Positions 25,178 through 34,609 of a stretch of DNA of 35,976 bases are shown here, in pieces. Each line of letters opens with the position of its first letter. Position 1 is the first letter of the stretch. A program made the translations under genes and the position numbers. The notes below the pieces were generated by a model. The model saw only the letters and a program-made list of their open reading frames with translations. It had not been told where the DNA came from and did not search any database. The stretch covers positions 1 to 35,976 of the forward strand of contig JADHVP010000021.1 in the NCBI GenBank assembly GCA_016783945.1, given 5' to 3'. Origin of the DNA: Ignavibacteria bacterium (GTDB lineage: Bacteria > Bacteroidota > Ignavibacteria > Tepidaquicellales > Tepidaquicellaceae).

Positions 25178-26788
25178 TCATTGCCCGGTACTTTCCGGTA
25201 AAGCCGGTCTCACAAAAATTACTTTTTCACGAGCCATTACAACACTACCCTGCTTAAAACCTTTTTTCTTTTTTACATGTTTTCTCTCGCAATATGCAAC
25301 AGGTACGTTAGAAGCGTTTCTCGCTTTACTATAATAAGCTGCAATAGATGCAGTTGTCTGAATTATGTGTTTGTCGACGATTTTCTTTTTATTGGTAATT
25401 TTCAAAACTGTGTGTGAACCACTTGCCCCTCTCACGTGAAACCACAGATCATTAGGAGAAGAAAACTTCGTCGTTAACAGATCATTTGATTTACTATCCT
25501 TTCCTACCCATACCTCATAGTCATCGCTCAGAATAAACTTCCTGAACATACTTGTTTCTTTATCTTCTTTTTCTTTTATTTCCTGCTTTTTATTCATCTT
25601 CGATAATGTTTTGTAATCCTGTATTTCAGATAACCTTTTTAATTCATTCGAAAGTTTTTCTTTTTCTTTCTTAAATATGTTTACTTTATCTTTTAAAACC
25701 TTAAGCGAGTCTTTCTGCCCTTTGTATTTTTTAAAGTACTTCTGTGCATTATCGGATGGAGTTAATGATTCATCTAACTTAATAATAACAACATCATCCG
25801 TTGTTTCATCATTGACATGTAATTCTTTATCTCCCTTTTTAATATTTTGAAGATTAGATAGGATATGTTCTCCATAAATAAAGTACTGTTCCGATTGCTT
25901 TGATACTTCAATTTGTTTCATCAAACCCATAATTTTCTTATCGACTACCTCAATTTTATTCTGCAAGTTAACGAGTCTGCTGTCTTTAACGGTTTTTCTT
26001 TTTTCTACTTTGTAAAAATGTTTTAGATATTCGTTCAGCAATTCATTAATATTTGTGAAGCTCTTAGCATTGTATGTTTGAAGGTGATTAAACTTCATTA
26101 AGGATATTTCTGATTTCGATTCGTTTTCATAAAAAATATACTCAGGTGTTTTTAATGATTCACTAAATTTATCGAACTCTTCCTCGATTAATTTTTTGTT
26201 GTTATCATCCAATGCATCTTTTTCATTAAGATTTAAAATATGCAACAACTCTTCAAAAAATAAATATCCAAACTTTAAATAATTTGATTTATAAAAATCT
26301 TTTATGGTTTCGGTCTTATTAATCTCACCTGATTTTATACTTTTAGATTTAAATAAATCACTTATACTTTTGTCAACATAAAGATTTCTATTCTTGAATG
26401 CATTGATGATAACATCATTTTTACAAACAAAAAAATTTATTTTCCCTGTAAAGAAAAAAAAGTATATATTTATAGAATTAGATAAATTGAAATTGATTAT
26501 TCTATCATCTTTGAAAAGTCCGATACATTCAATTTTCAAATCGTAAATTTCATCGAATAAATTAACAGTGTTCTTCTTTGCTTTCGAAAAATTCTGTTTA
26601 AGAATAAGATAGGGTAATGTACTATCACAGGAGAATTCCAAATATTTTAATTCCGAATTACCATTATCACAAAAGCACATTACAAATTTATTCTTCTCTT
26701 GTGTAAATACTTCTTTAATACAAAATCCTTGCAGCACAGAGTTTAAATACCGGGCCACCTCTTTAAGTACAAAATAATTCTTTAACAT
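25178..26788 (-). CDS. NFACT-family ribosome quality control protein (RqcH/Rqc2-like)
   Basis: A 536-residue protein. In the RqcH family it binds split 60S/50S subunits carrying peptidyl-tRNA and adds C-terminal Ala tails that mark stalled chains for degradation. The C-terminal NFACT-R (DUF814) domain is clear: DDYEVWVGKDSKSNDLLT, SPNDLWFHVRGASGSHTVL, VPVAYCERKHVKKKKG and the terminal VIFVRPA. The middle is a long coiled coil (about 275-405). The N-terminal NFACT-N domain is divergent but keeps an Asp-Arg pair in LFKDDRIINF. Start at ATG 26788. It is separated from the atp operon by a hairpin terminator. Confidence 0.88.
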   Translation of the reverse strand: MLKNYFVLKEVARYLNSVLQGFCIKEVFTQEKNKFVMCFCDNGNSELKYLEFSCDSTLPYLILKQNFSKAKKNTVNLFDEIYDLKIECIGLFKDDRIINFNLSNSINIYFFFFTGKINFFVCKNDVIINAFKNRNLYVDKSISDLFKSKSIKSGEINKTETIKDFYKSNYLKFGYLFFEELLHILNLNEKDALDDNNKKLIEEEFDKFSESLKTPEYIFYENESKSEISLMKFNHLQTYNAKSFTNINELLNEYLKHFYKVEKRKTVKDSRLVNLQNKIEVVDKKIMGLMKQIEVSKQSEQYFIYGEHILSNLQNIKKGDKELHVNDETTDDVVIIKLDESLTPSDNAQKYFKKYKGQKDSLKVLKDKVNIFKKEKEKLSNELKRLSEIQDYKTLSKMNKKQEIKEKEDKETSMFRKFILSDDYEVWVGKDSKSNDLLTTKFSSPNDLWFHVRGASGSHTVLKITNKKKIVDKHIIQTTASIAAYYSKARNASNVPVAYCERKHVKKKKGFKQGSVVMAREKVIFVRPALPESTGQ

Positions 26789-26802
26789 AAACTAAAATAA
26801 AA

Positions 26803-26829
26803 AAACCAATAGATATATTCTATTGGTTT
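26803..26829 (-). terminator. rho-independent terminator of the ATP synthase operon
   Basis: AAACCAATAGA (26803-26813) pairs perfectly with TCTATTGGTTT (26819-26829) around a 5-nt loop. On the minus strand the stem is followed by a T-run. It lies 43 nt past the atpG stop and ends 14 nt before the NFACT start codon, so it would end the atp transcript and reduce read-through into that gene. Confidence 0.88.
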
Positions 26830-26872
26830 GGAAATACAAATTAATAATTTATTAAAACCGATTTATATGATT

Positions 26873-27742
26873 TTAACCTTCCTTTAATGCTTCAGCACCG
26901 GCGACTATCTCCAGCAACTCCTTAGTAATAGATTCCTGCCTTGCCCTATTATACATAATTTCTAAATCCTGTAAGAAATCTGCTGCATTATTTGTTGCCA
27001 TCTCCATTGCTGTCATTCTTGCACCCTGCTCTGCAGCATTTGATTCAAGCAATGCTTTCCATAATTGTATGTCCAGTTGCTTCGGAATTAAATAATTCAA
27101 GATCTCGCTTGCAGACGGTTCATAAATGTAGTCAATCATGGACTTCTTTTCATCAGCGTCATCGGTGTCTGGTTTACTCAATGGTAGAAACCTTTCTGCT
27201 ACAGCATTTTGCTTAACAATAGATTTAAATTCATTGAATATTAATTCGACATTATCATACTCTTTATCCAGGTAACCCTGTACAATAAATTTCACAATAT
27301 CTTTTGCTACTTCAATTTTGAGATCACTGAAGACATTAACATGACTTTGAATAATATTGTAACCTCTCTTTTTAAAATAAACACTTGATTTCTTACCAAT
27401 CGTAATAAGCTGTGTATCTTCGCCTAACTTATTTATTTGCTCAGTCGCAAATCTCAATAAATTGGTATTAAACGAACCGCAAAGACCTCTGTCAGATGAA
27501 ATTACAACTACAAGGTGTTTATTAACTTCTCTTTCTTCCGTTAAAGGATTAATAGTCTTTTCAGCAACTGAAATCAGATGAGATAACAACTCATTCATCT
27601 TATTAGCATATGGTCTGGTTGAAATAATTTTATCTTGAGCTCTGCGTAATTTAGCTGCAGCAACCATTTTCATCGCTTTAGTAATTTTCTGCGTGTTCTT
27701 TATCGCAACGATTCTTGTTTTTATTTCCTTTAATGTAGCCAA
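26873..27742 (-). CDS. atpG: ATP synthase F1 gamma subunit
   Basis: The rotating central stalk of F1. The 289 residues are the family length. The N-terminal helix is LKEIKTRIVAIKNTQKITKA with MKMVAAAKLRRAQ behind it, and the C-terminal helix is YNRARQESITKELLEIVAGA. The middle Rossmann-like domain (LVVVISSDRGLCGSFNTNLL) is intact. The start is TTG at 27740-27742, giving MATLKEI. It is the last gene of the operon, 40 nt after a small unrecognised gene that separates it from atpA. Confidence 0.97.
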   Translation of the reverse strand: MATLKEIKTRIVAIKNTQKITKAMKMVAAAKLRRAQDKIISTRPYANKMNELLSHLISVAEKTINPLTEEREVNKHLVVVISSDRGLCGSFNTNLLRFATEQINKLGEDTQLITIGKKSSVYFKKRGYNIIQSHVNVFSDLKIEVAKDIVKFIVQGYLDKEYDNVELIFNEFKSIVKQNAVAERFLPLSKPDTDDADEKKSMIDYIYEPSASEILNYLIPKQLDIQLWKALLESNAAEQGARMTAMEMATNNAADFLQDLEIMYNRARQESITKELLEIVAGAEALKEG

Positions 27743-27782
27743 ATGTTATTAGTCGACAAAAATTAATTAAATTGCTTTTGCT

Positions 27783-28058
27783 TTATGCAAAATTAATATC
27801 TTTCTCTTTAAGTACTTCACGAATCTTCTTTTCGAGTTCCAGATAATTTACTATGCATGATCGCGGGTCAGCCTGCTCAATTGCATTAAGCAATGAACCA
27901 ATCATATCGTCGTGAAGCATACTTAAGCAAAAACTTAATCTGTTTCTATCATTCTCAACAGGTATAAGTTCATTCAATCCATCAATAGCTGTATAAATCT
28001 TTTTCGTAACATCATTATCATCTGTAATCTTTATTTCTGCCGGAGGTTTTGTAGTCAT
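27783..28058 (-). CDS. unrecognised 91-residue protein inside the atp operon
   Basis: A small soluble protein between atpA (16 nt upstream) and atpG (40 nt downstream) on the same strand, so surely co-transcribed. It starts MTTKPPAEIKITDDNDV and is mainly helical afterwards (KKIYTAIDGLNELIPV; NRLSFCLSMLHDDMIGSLLN), with two Cys and an ending of KEKDINFA. No membrane helix, signal peptide or known motif. It is not epsilon (atpC) or any other F1 subunit by sequence. The start is ATG. An assembly or regulatory role is inferred from position only. Confidence 0.7.
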   Translation of the reverse strand: MTTKPPAEIKITDDNDVTKKIYTAIDGLNELIPVENDRNRLSFCLSMLHDDMIGSLLNAIEQADPRSCIVNYLELEKKIREVLKEKDINFA

Positions 28059-28074
28059 TATTATTAAATTAAAA

Positions 28075-29595
28075 TTAACCGATTGAAGATTTATATCTTT
28101 CTGTAAACTCTTTAACTACTTTATCCAATCGTTCTTTTATATCATCTGTTAGTTCCTTCTTATCTGCAATATCGTTTAGTAACTGCTTATGCATATTTTC
28201 CATTTCTAAAAGTAGATCAGCTTCGTATTGCACAAGTTTTTCAACGGGCAGTTCATCGAGATAACCGCTGGTAGCAGCATAGATTATCGCTATTTGTTTT
28301 TCCACATCCATAGGCACGTATTGCTTTTGTTTAAGTATTTCAACAAGTCTTTCACCTCTTCTTAATTGCTGCAAAGTAGCTTTATCGAGATCAGAACCAA
28401 ATTTAGCAAATGCTTCTAACTCTCTATATTGTGCAAGATCTAATCTTAACGTACCCGCAATTTTTTTCATAGCTTTAATCTGGGCATTACCACCAACTCT
28501 TGAAACCGATATTCCAACATTAATAGCAGGTCTAACCCCCGCGTTAAACAAGTCCGGTTCGAGATAAATCTGACCATCCGTAATCGAAATCACGTTCGTT
28601 GGTATGTAAGCCGATACATCACCAGCTTTAGTTTCTATGACCGGTAAAGCTGTCAAACTACCGCCTCCCAATTCATCAGAAAGCTTAGATGCCCTTTCGA
28701 GTAATCTTGAGTGAAGATAAAAAACATCTCCCGGGTATGCTTCCCTGCCGGGTGGTCTTCTTAAAAGTAATGATACTTCTCTGTACGAGGCTGCTTGTTT
28801 TGACAGGTCATCGTATATTACGAGTGAATGTCTCTTGGTATCTCTGAAATGTTCTCCCATTGCAGCTCCTGAATAAGGTGCAATGAATTGCATTGGAGCA
28901 GGGTCTGAAGCTGTTGCACAAATAACTGTCGTATATTCCATTGCTCCAGCATCGTGAAGACTCTTTACAACCTGTGCAACCGTCGATCCTTTTTGACCTA
29001 TTGCAACATAAAAACAAAAAACGTCTTTCCCTTTTTGATTTATAATTGTATCGACAGCAATTGCTGTTTTACCCGTCTGCCTGTCACCAATAATTAATTC
29101 TCGTTGTCCTCTTCCAATTGGTATCATAGCATCTATAGCTTTAATACCAGTTTGCAAAGGTTCTTTCACAGGTTGCCTTTGAATAACTCCAAGTGCTTTT
29201 CTCTCTATAGGTAAATACTTGTCTGTCTTAATATCACCTTTGTTATCAATCGGTTGTCCTAAAGGATTTACAACTCTTCCGAGTAAAGCTTCGCCGACAG
29301 GTACTGAAGCAATCCTCCCTGTTCTTTTGACCTGATCACCTTCTTTTACTAAATAAGATTCACCAAAAAGAATACAACCAACGTTATCTTCTTCAAGATT
29401 GAGAGCAATCCCGATAACACCGTTCGGAAACTCGATCAACTCACTCGCCTGACATTTTGATAATCCATAGACCCTTGCGACACCATCCCCAACGTATAAA
29501 ACGGTTCCAACATCATAAACATCAATCTCTTTTTCAAAACCTGTAAGTTGCTGTAACAATACAGCAGATACTTCATCAGATTTTACATCAAACAT
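28075..29595 (-). CDS. atpA: ATP synthase F1 alpha subunit
   Basis: Regulatory nucleotide-binding subunit of the F1 hexamer, 506 residues. The P-loop GDRQTGKT is at 170-177, the conserved Arg finger region is near [20 protein letters not shown], and [14 protein letters not shown] precedes it. The N-terminal barrel ([14 protein letters not shown]) and the C-terminal helical domain ending near [10 protein letters not shown] are complete. The start is ATG with GGAG 9 nt upstream. It sits 50 nt after atpH. The catalytic beta gene (atpD) is not in this operon. Confidence 0.98.
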   Translation of the reverse strand: MFDVKSDEVSAVLLQQLTGFEKEIDVYDVGTVLYVGDGVARVYGLSKCQASELIEFPNGVIGIALNLEEDNVGCILFGESYLVKEGDQVKRTGRIASVPVGEALLGRVVNPLGQPIDNKGDIKTDKYLPIERKALGVIQRQPVKEPLQTGIKAIDAMIPIGRGQRELIIGDRQTGKTAIAVDTIINQKGKDVFCFYVAIGQKGSTVAQVVKSLHDAGAMEYTTVICATASDPAPMQFIAPYSGAAMGEHFRDTKRHSLVIYDDLSKQAASYREVSLLLRRPPGREAYPGDVFYLHSRLLERASKLSDELGGGSLTALPVIETKAGDVSAYIPTNVISITDGQIYLEPDLFNAGVRPAINVGISVSRVGGNAQIKAMKKIAGTLRLDLAQYRELEAFAKFGSDLDKATLQQLRRGERLVEILKQKQYVPMDVEKQIAIIYAATSGYLDELPVEKLVQYEADLLLEMENMHKQLLNDIADKKELTDDIKERLDKVVKEFTERYKSSIG

Positions 29596-29645
29596 TTATT
29601 ATTACTCCTATTCTAAAATTTAAATCAGTACTAATTTTTTATCAG

Positions 29646-30197
29646 TTATTTAATAATTGTTTCTGTTTCTTTGAATTTGTTCTTTAACACCTGAAGCTGT
29701 CTCTGAATACTTGCATCCAAAATTGTATCTTTAATCTGCACAGTAAAGCCACCTATTAAATCTTTATCAATTTGATAGGAAGGAATACACTTCAATTTCG
29801 TATAATCATCAATCTTCTTCTTAAATTTTGTTTCCTCGGATTTATTCAATTCGACAGCTGTCTTAATCGTAACATCAATTACTCCCTCTTTTTCATTTTT
29901 TAATTCAAGAAAATCACTAAGGATATAACTAATTATGTTTTCTCGATTCCTTATAATTAGCAACTTGATAAAATTGAATGTTATCTCAGAAATTTTACCT
30001 TCGAACAAATCTTTAACGACTGTTATTTTTTTATCCTTACGAATAATTGGGCTTGCGAAGAACAGCGATAACTTATTCGAAGATTTCAACAAATTCAAAA
30101 TATCATTCGAATCACGCGCTACTACGTCAATCTTCTTCAGAGTATCAGCTGCTTTGTATAATGCTATTGAATACCTTCTTGATATTTTGGAAAACAT
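29646..30197 (-). CDS. atpH: ATP synthase delta subunit (OSCP)
   Basis: Links the peripheral stalk (b) to the top of F1. 183 residues: an N-terminal helical domain (RRYSIALYKAADTL; LKSSNKLSLFFASPIIRKDK) and the C-terminal signature YQIDKDLIGGFTVQIKDTIL followed by a helix (RQLQVLKNKF). Length and order are normal. The start is ATG. It lies between atpF and atpA, as is standard. Confidence 0.95.
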   Translation of the reverse strand: MFSKISRRYSIALYKAADTLKKIDVVARDSNDILNLLKSSNKLSLFFASPIIRKDKKITVVKDLFEGKISEITFNFIKLLIIRNRENIISYILSDFLELKNEKEGVIDVTIKTAVELNKSEETKFKKKIDDYTKLKCIPSYQIDKDLIGGFTVQIKDTILDASIQRQLQVLKNKFKETETIIK

Positions 30198-30240
30198 ACG
30201 GTTTCTAAATAGTTGCTAATATAATTAAAAATAAATCTAT

Positions 30241-30756
30241 TTAATTTTTTGGAATCTTTGTAAGGAAATCATCGATGATTTTTTTCTGCTTCTTCTCATC
30301 AAGATTTTCATTTATTATTTTTTCCGCTGCTTTAATGGCTATCTCTGAAATCTCATCCTTCATTTCGTTAAGAGCAGCGTCTTTTTGCTGATCGATCTCA
30401 GTTTTTGCTTGATCAATTAATTTCCTTGAATCTTCATTTGCTTTGCTAATTAATTCTTCCCTCACTTTAGTAGCCATATCTTTCGCTTCATTAATAATAG
30501 CCATCGATTTTGCATTCGCATTCATAAGGTCTTTTTTATTTTGTTCTATCATCTGTTCAGCTTCTTTGTTAAGTTTCTCTGCGTTCTCGATAGCACTTCG
30601 GATTGATTCCTCCCTGCTGTTAAGTGCTTTTAGTAAGGGACCCCAGGCAATTTTTCTTAAGACAAGCAATAAAATGAAAAATATTATGATTGTCCAAATT
30701 ATTAATCCGGGATTTACTGATAATAAAGACGGCTTCTCATGACCATCACCGCTCAT
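30241..30756 (-). CDS. atpF: ATP synthase b subunit
   Basis: Peripheral stalk of the membrane part. With the start at ATG 30756 it has 171 residues: a short N-terminal segment, one transmembrane helix (PGLIIWTIIIFFILLLVLRK), then a long charged helix (KALNSREESIRSAIENAEK and onward) that dimerises and contacts delta. An in-frame ATG at 30804 would add a 16-residue hydrophobic tail (MIYYLSLLYNYSIILL), which is unusual for b subunits, so the later start is preferred. It ends 43 nt before atpH. Confidence 0.93.
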   Translation of the reverse strand: MSGDGHEKPSLLSVNPGLIIWTIIIFFILLLVLRKIAWGPLLKALNSREESIRSAIENAEKLNKEAEQMIEQNKKDLMNANAKSMAIINEAKDMATKVREELISKANEDSRKLIDQAKTEIDQQKDAALNEMKDEISEIAIKAAEKIINENLDEKKQKKIIDDFLTKIPKN

Positions 30757-30918
30757 TAATAAAATTATCGAATAATTATACAGTAATGAAAGATAATATA
30801 TCATTCTCTACGTTTTATGTTTTTAAAATAAAATACTTAATGTATGATCAATGAGTTATTTATAATCGGAATAAAAAAATACTCAGTCAATTATAAAACA
30901 AAGTCATACAACAAATCA

Positions 30919-31140
30919 TTAGCTCTTAATAGCCAACAATATACAAATAACAAGTCCGAATAACGCAACACCTTCAATCAGAGCTGCGGAAATAATCATT
31001 GAGGTTCTTATTTCTCCCAATGCTTCTGGATTCCTGCCACTTGCATCCATCGCTTGTCCAGCAAGCCTGCCAATACCTAATCCGGCTCCTATTACAACAA
31101 GTCCGGCACCTATACCGGCTGCTAAATAACCTAAGTCCAT
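30919..31140 (-). CDS. atpE: ATP synthase c subunit
   Basis: The 73-residue hairpin protein that forms the rotor ring. Two membrane helices flank the polar loop ASGRNPEA. The ion-binding carboxylate is Glu56 in AALIEGVALFG. The residues next to it (Gly, Val) and Ile at the position of the helix-1 Gln are not the Na+-binding set of Ilyobacter-type rings, so proton coupling is expected (inference from the family). The start is ATG, with AAGGAG 11 nt upstream. A 162-nt gap separates it from atpF and holds no further gene. Confidence 0.97.
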   Translation of the reverse strand: MDLGYLAAGIGAGLVVIGAGLGIGRLAGQAMDASGRNPEALGEIRTSMIISAALIEGVALFGLVICILLAIKS

Positions 31141-31195
31141 ATTAAAAGATTCTCCTTTATGTTAATCAATTAGTTTTTTGAAAATTTTTAAAATT

Positions 31196-32134
31196 TTAAT
31201 GTTCTTGATGTATAGCCATATTAATAAATAATACGGACAACATCGTAAATATATAAGCTTGTAACACTGCTACGAAGATTTCTAAACAATATATAAAAAT
31301 TGCAAACGGAACAGCAATTATGATTCCTGCATAACTCATAATAAATATCAAACCGATTAGTGAAAGAATAATAATCGACCCGGCAGTAATATTAGCAAAC
31401 AACCTCATGAGTAATGCAAATGGTTTGGTAAAGAGTCCAATAAACTCCACAATTATCATAATTGGTAAAACGAAAGTCGGGACTCCGGGGGGAATCAAAC
31501 CTTTGAAATAACCAACCACCCCGTTCTTCTTCATACCATAAATTTGTGTAGTAAAAAAAGTAATCAAAGCCAGACCAGTCGTAACATTAATATTCTTAGT
31601 TGGCTGAGCCATAAACGGAAACAAACCAATCAAATTAGCAAATAAGATGAAGAAAAAAATCGTGAGGATAAACGGTAACATTTTTAATCCATCTTTACCC
31701 ATATTAGGAAGAACTATATCATCCCGAATAAAAATAACAATAGTTTCAATAAAATTACCGATCCCTTTTGGCACTTTATTTTTTGTGTTTAAGGAAACTG
31801 CTCTCCTAAGTACTATGATTAGAAGCAATGAGGAGAGAATCATCATAAACAAACTCTTAGTAGGTGATAAATCTATCTCAATACTTCCAATATGAATTGG
31901 TTCGAATTTAGGTAAGTATAATTTACCGAAGAAATAGAAATCCACATAATCATGATCAACTACTTTTTCAACTATATCAAGCTTACCTTCATCCTCATGT
32001 GACGATACTTTTTCTTCATGAGTTGAATCCTGAGCAAAAGAAATGCTTATTGAAAGAAGACAAATGAATAAAAAAAGTATAGAAGGCTTTACTATACTTG
32101 CAAAAAAATTTCTTAACCTATTTTGTAAAATCAA
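31196..32134 (-). CDS. atpB: ATP synthase a subunit
   Basis: Proton-channel subunit. 312 residues; the essential Arg244 is in ALLMRLFANITAG, and ANLIGLFPFMAQPT is typical of the family. An extra N-terminal segment begins with a signal-peptide-like stretch (KPSILFLFICLLSISISFAQ) and continues with an acidic, His-containing linker (STHEEKVSSHEDEG). Such extensions are common in Bacteroidota. The start is TTG at 32132-32134: an in-frame TAA lies directly upstream and no ATG fits. It lies 30 nt after the AtpI-like gene. Confidence 0.96.
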   Translation of the reverse strand: MILQNRLRNFFASIVKPSILFLFICLLSISISFAQDSTHEEKVSSHEDEGKLDIVEKVVDHDYVDFYFFGKLYLPKFEPIHIGSIEIDLSPTKSLFMMILSSLLLIIVLRRAVSLNTKNKVPKGIGNFIETIVIFIRDDIVLPNMGKDGLKMLPFILTIFFFILFANLIGLFPFMAQPTKNINVTTGLALITFFTTQIYGMKKNGVVGYFKGLIPPGVPTFVLPIMIIVEFIGLFTKPFALLMRLFANITAGSIIILSLIGLIFIMSYAGIIIAVPFAIFIYCLEIFVAVLQAYIFTMLSVLFINMAIHQEH

Positions 32135-32164
32135 TTATGCTAAATAATTAAAATCTCTGACTAA

Positions 32165-32566
32165 CTATTTAAAATCTTTTTCTTTTTTGATATTTGTTAT
32201 ATAATGTAATTCAAAAATTAAAAATAAAAAGTAAAAGCAAAAAAGTGAAATAACGAATCCAGCTTTCTCAAAATCAAATAATAATAAACCTATCGCAATA
32301 AAACCTAAAACAACAAACAAACGAACAACCATACCCCCGTATATACTTATCATGAATTTACTATTATCTTTATCTAAGGAATTCATGATATATTTCGTAC
32401 CAATGACAACATTTAGTGTGCACAAAATCCAGCTAAAGATTATTGAAGAAATTTCTAAGTTTATTGAAACAACAAAATAATCTATTAATACAAATATCAA
32501 GAATAAAAACAAACCCGACAAAGAAATATAAAGAACAAACCTGATATAACCACTAAGATTTCGCAA
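32165..32566 (-). CDS. small membrane protein, AtpI-like by position
   Basis: 133 residues with four hydrophobic helices (FVLYISLSGLFLFLIFVLID; LEISSIIFSWILCTLNVVIG; then MVVRLFVVLGFIAIGLLLF and VISLFCFYFLFLIFELHYI). It sits between atpZ and atpB, where atpI (ring-assembly protein) normally lies, and has the right size and topology. Sequence similarity to AtpI is not obvious by eye. The start is TTG at 32564-32566. It is 8 nt after atpZ. Confidence 0.75.
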   Translation of the reverse strand: MRNLSGYIRFVLYISLSGLFLFLIFVLIDYFVVSINLEISSIIFSWILCTLNVVIGTKYIMNSLDKDNSKFMISIYGGMVVRLFVVLGFIAIGLLLFDFEKAGFVISLFCFYFLFLIFELHYITNIKKEKDFK

Positions 32567-32574
32567 AAATAAAT

Positions 32575-32865
32575 TTATTTATCTTTCATTTTTTTATCGT
32601 TTTCAGAAAGTCTCTTTATCGTTAAATAGAAACTATAAAAACCTCCTCCAAAACCGATAAAAGTTAGTATAAGCGTAAATAAAAATTTTGTTTCGAAAAC
32701 TTTATCAAGCCACACTCCAATAAAGAGAAATATCAATATAGTTGCCGATAATTGAATCCCAAGTCCAGAGTACTGAAAAGTTTTAGACTCAGTCTTAATT
32801 ATTGGCTTTGATAAAATTTCTCTTAAAGAACTTAATTTATTCTTATTGGATTTATTGTTCTCCAA
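32575..32865 (-). CDS. atpZ: AtpZ/AtpI family protein
   Basis: 96 residues, first gene of the ATP synthase operon. A charged N-terminus is followed by the family core YSGLGIQLSATILIFLFIGV, WLDKVFETKFLFTLIL and FGGGFYSFYL, forming two membrane helices. In other bacteria AtpZ and AtpI form a complex proposed to handle Mg2+/Ca2+ and to help c-ring assembly. The start is TTG at 32863-32865; no ATG is available. A 107-nt gap to the carboxylase gene upstream should hold the operon promoter, though I see no clear -7 box. Confidence 0.85.
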   Translation of the reverse strand: MENNKSNKNKLSSLREILSKPIIKTESKTFQYSGLGIQLSATILIFLFIGVWLDKVFETKFLFTLILTFIGFGGGFYSFYLTIKRLSENDKKMKDK

Positions 32866-32972
32866 AATAAAATAAAACGCATTTTAGTAAAATCGGTTTT
32901 GAAAATCAATTCAGCAAATAGTGACTATAGAGAATTTCCTATTGCAGCAATAATGATAAAATAATTATCGAA

Positions 32973-34520
32973 TTATAATGGAATATTACCGTGCTTCTTA
33001 GATGGATTCGAGTCAACTTTATTTTCGATTAACTCATAGTATTTTATAAGACTTTTTCGGGTATCTTTTGGCTCAATAATATCATCTATAAATCCTCTTT
33101 CAGCTGCTAAATAAGGATTTGCAAACTTTTCTGTGAACTCTTTAACTTTCTCATCAAGAGCTTTCTTCTTATCTTTAGCTTTCTTAATTTCATTCTTGAA
33201 AATAATCTCTACAGCACCTTTAGCACCCATAACAGCAATTTCTGCTGAGGGCCAGGCAAGATTTATATCTCCCCTCACATGCTTTGAATTCATAACGTCA
33301 TACGCACCGCCATAAGCTTTTCTTACTATAACAGTAATTTTCGGAACAGTTGCTTCACAAAATGCATAAAGTAATTTTGCACCGCTCCTGATAATACCCC
33401 TCCATTCCTGGTCAGTTCCCGGCAGGAATCCTGGCACATCTTCTAAAACCAATAACGGAATATTAAACGCATCACAGAATCTTATAAACCTTGCACCTTT
33501 AATTGAAGAATTAAGACATAATACACCAGCCAGAACTAACGGTTGATTAGCAATAATGCCAATTGACCTACCTGCTATCCTTCCAAATCCTACGATAATA
33601 TTTTCAGCATATTCTTTATGCACTTCAAAAAAACTATCATCGTCTATTATTTTACTTATCAATTCCTTCATATCGTAAGGCTTGTTCGAATTATCTGGTA
33701 CAAAACTATTAAGTTCATCTAAATCTTTTTCCTCCTGTTCATTATGTTCATACCTGGGAGGATCATCTAAATTATTAGAGGGTATATATGATATCAGCTT
33801 CCTAATTTTCTGAAAGCATTCAATTTCATTGTCACATGTAAAATGGCTAACACCACTCTTTGTACCATGAGTATGAGCTCCTCCAAGTTCATCGAATGTT
33901 ACTTCTTCATTTGTTACCGCTTTAATAACATTTGGTCCCGTGATAAACATATGAGAAATCTTATCGACCATAAAAATAAAATCGGTTATAGCCGGAGAAT
34001 AGACAGCACCCCCTGCACAAGGTCCAACTATCGCGGAAATCTGAGGTACAACGCCACTCGCAAGAGTATTTCTTAAAAAAATGTCCGCATATCCAGCCAA
34101 AGATAAAACACCTTCTTGTATTCTGGCACCACCACTATCGTTAATGCCTATAATCGGGACGCCTATCTTTAATGCCAGTTCCATAATTTTAACAATTTTC
34201 TTAGCATAGTACTCTGCAAGCGATCCTCCTAAAATTGTAAAATCCTGCGAGAAAACACATACAGCTCTTCCATCAATTTTCCCGGTACCTGTAACAACTC
34301 CATCTGTATAATATCTCTGTTTATCAAGACCGAAATCACTGGATTGATGTCTGACAAACATATCAGTCTCCTGAAACGATTCTTCATCTAATAATAAATC
34401 TATTCTTTCTCTTGCAGTTAGCTTACCCCGCTTATGTTGAGCTTCAATCCTGTCTGAACCTCCACCCTTAAGTGCTTCTTCTTTTATTTTTTTTAATTCT
34501 TCTATTTTGTTTTTACTCAT
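32973..34520 (-). CDS. pccB: acyl-CoA carboxylase carboxyltransferase (propionyl-CoA carboxylase beta type)
   Basis: Transfers carboxyl from carboxybiotin to an acyl-CoA. The 515 residues are the family length, with N- and C-terminal crotonase-like halves. Landmarks are [47 protein letters not shown], the first oxyanion region [12 protein letters not shown], and the second-half [19 protein letters not shown] and [12 protein letters not shown]. The biotin carboxylase and carrier genes are not in the window. Propionyl-CoA is the usual substrate of this branch, but methylmalonyl-CoA decarboxylase alpha looks similar. The start is ATG. Confidence 0.9.
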   Translation of the reverse strand: MSKNKIEELKKIKEEALKGGGSDRIEAQHKRGKLTARERIDLLLDEESFQETDMFVRHQSSDFGLDKQRYYTDGVVTGTGKIDGRAVCVFSQDFTILGGSLAEYYAKKIVKIMELALKIGVPIIGINDSGGARIQEGVLSLAGYADIFLRNTLASGVVPQISAIVGPCAGGAVYSPAITDFIFMVDKISHMFITGPNVIKAVTNEEVTFDELGGAHTHGTKSGVSHFTCDNEIECFQKIRKLISYIPSNNLDDPPRYEHNEQEEKDLDELNSFVPDNSNKPYDMKELISKIIDDDSFFEVHKEYAENIIVGFGRIAGRSIGIIANQPLVLAGVLCLNSSIKGARFIRFCDAFNIPLLVLEDVPGFLPGTDQEWRGIIRSGAKLLYAFCEATVPKITVIVRKAYGGAYDVMNSKHVRGDINLAWPSAEIAVMGAKGAVEIIFKNEIKKAKDKKKALDEKVKEFTEKFANPYLAAERGFIDDIIEPKDTRKSLIKYYELIENKVDSNPSKKHGNIPL

Positions 34521-34609
34521 ATTTTAAAATATCTCCAATGCAATACTTAATTATGTTACTTAAATAATAAGAAGTGTTGTTTGTAAATTAAATGATGGTA
34601 TATATAAAA

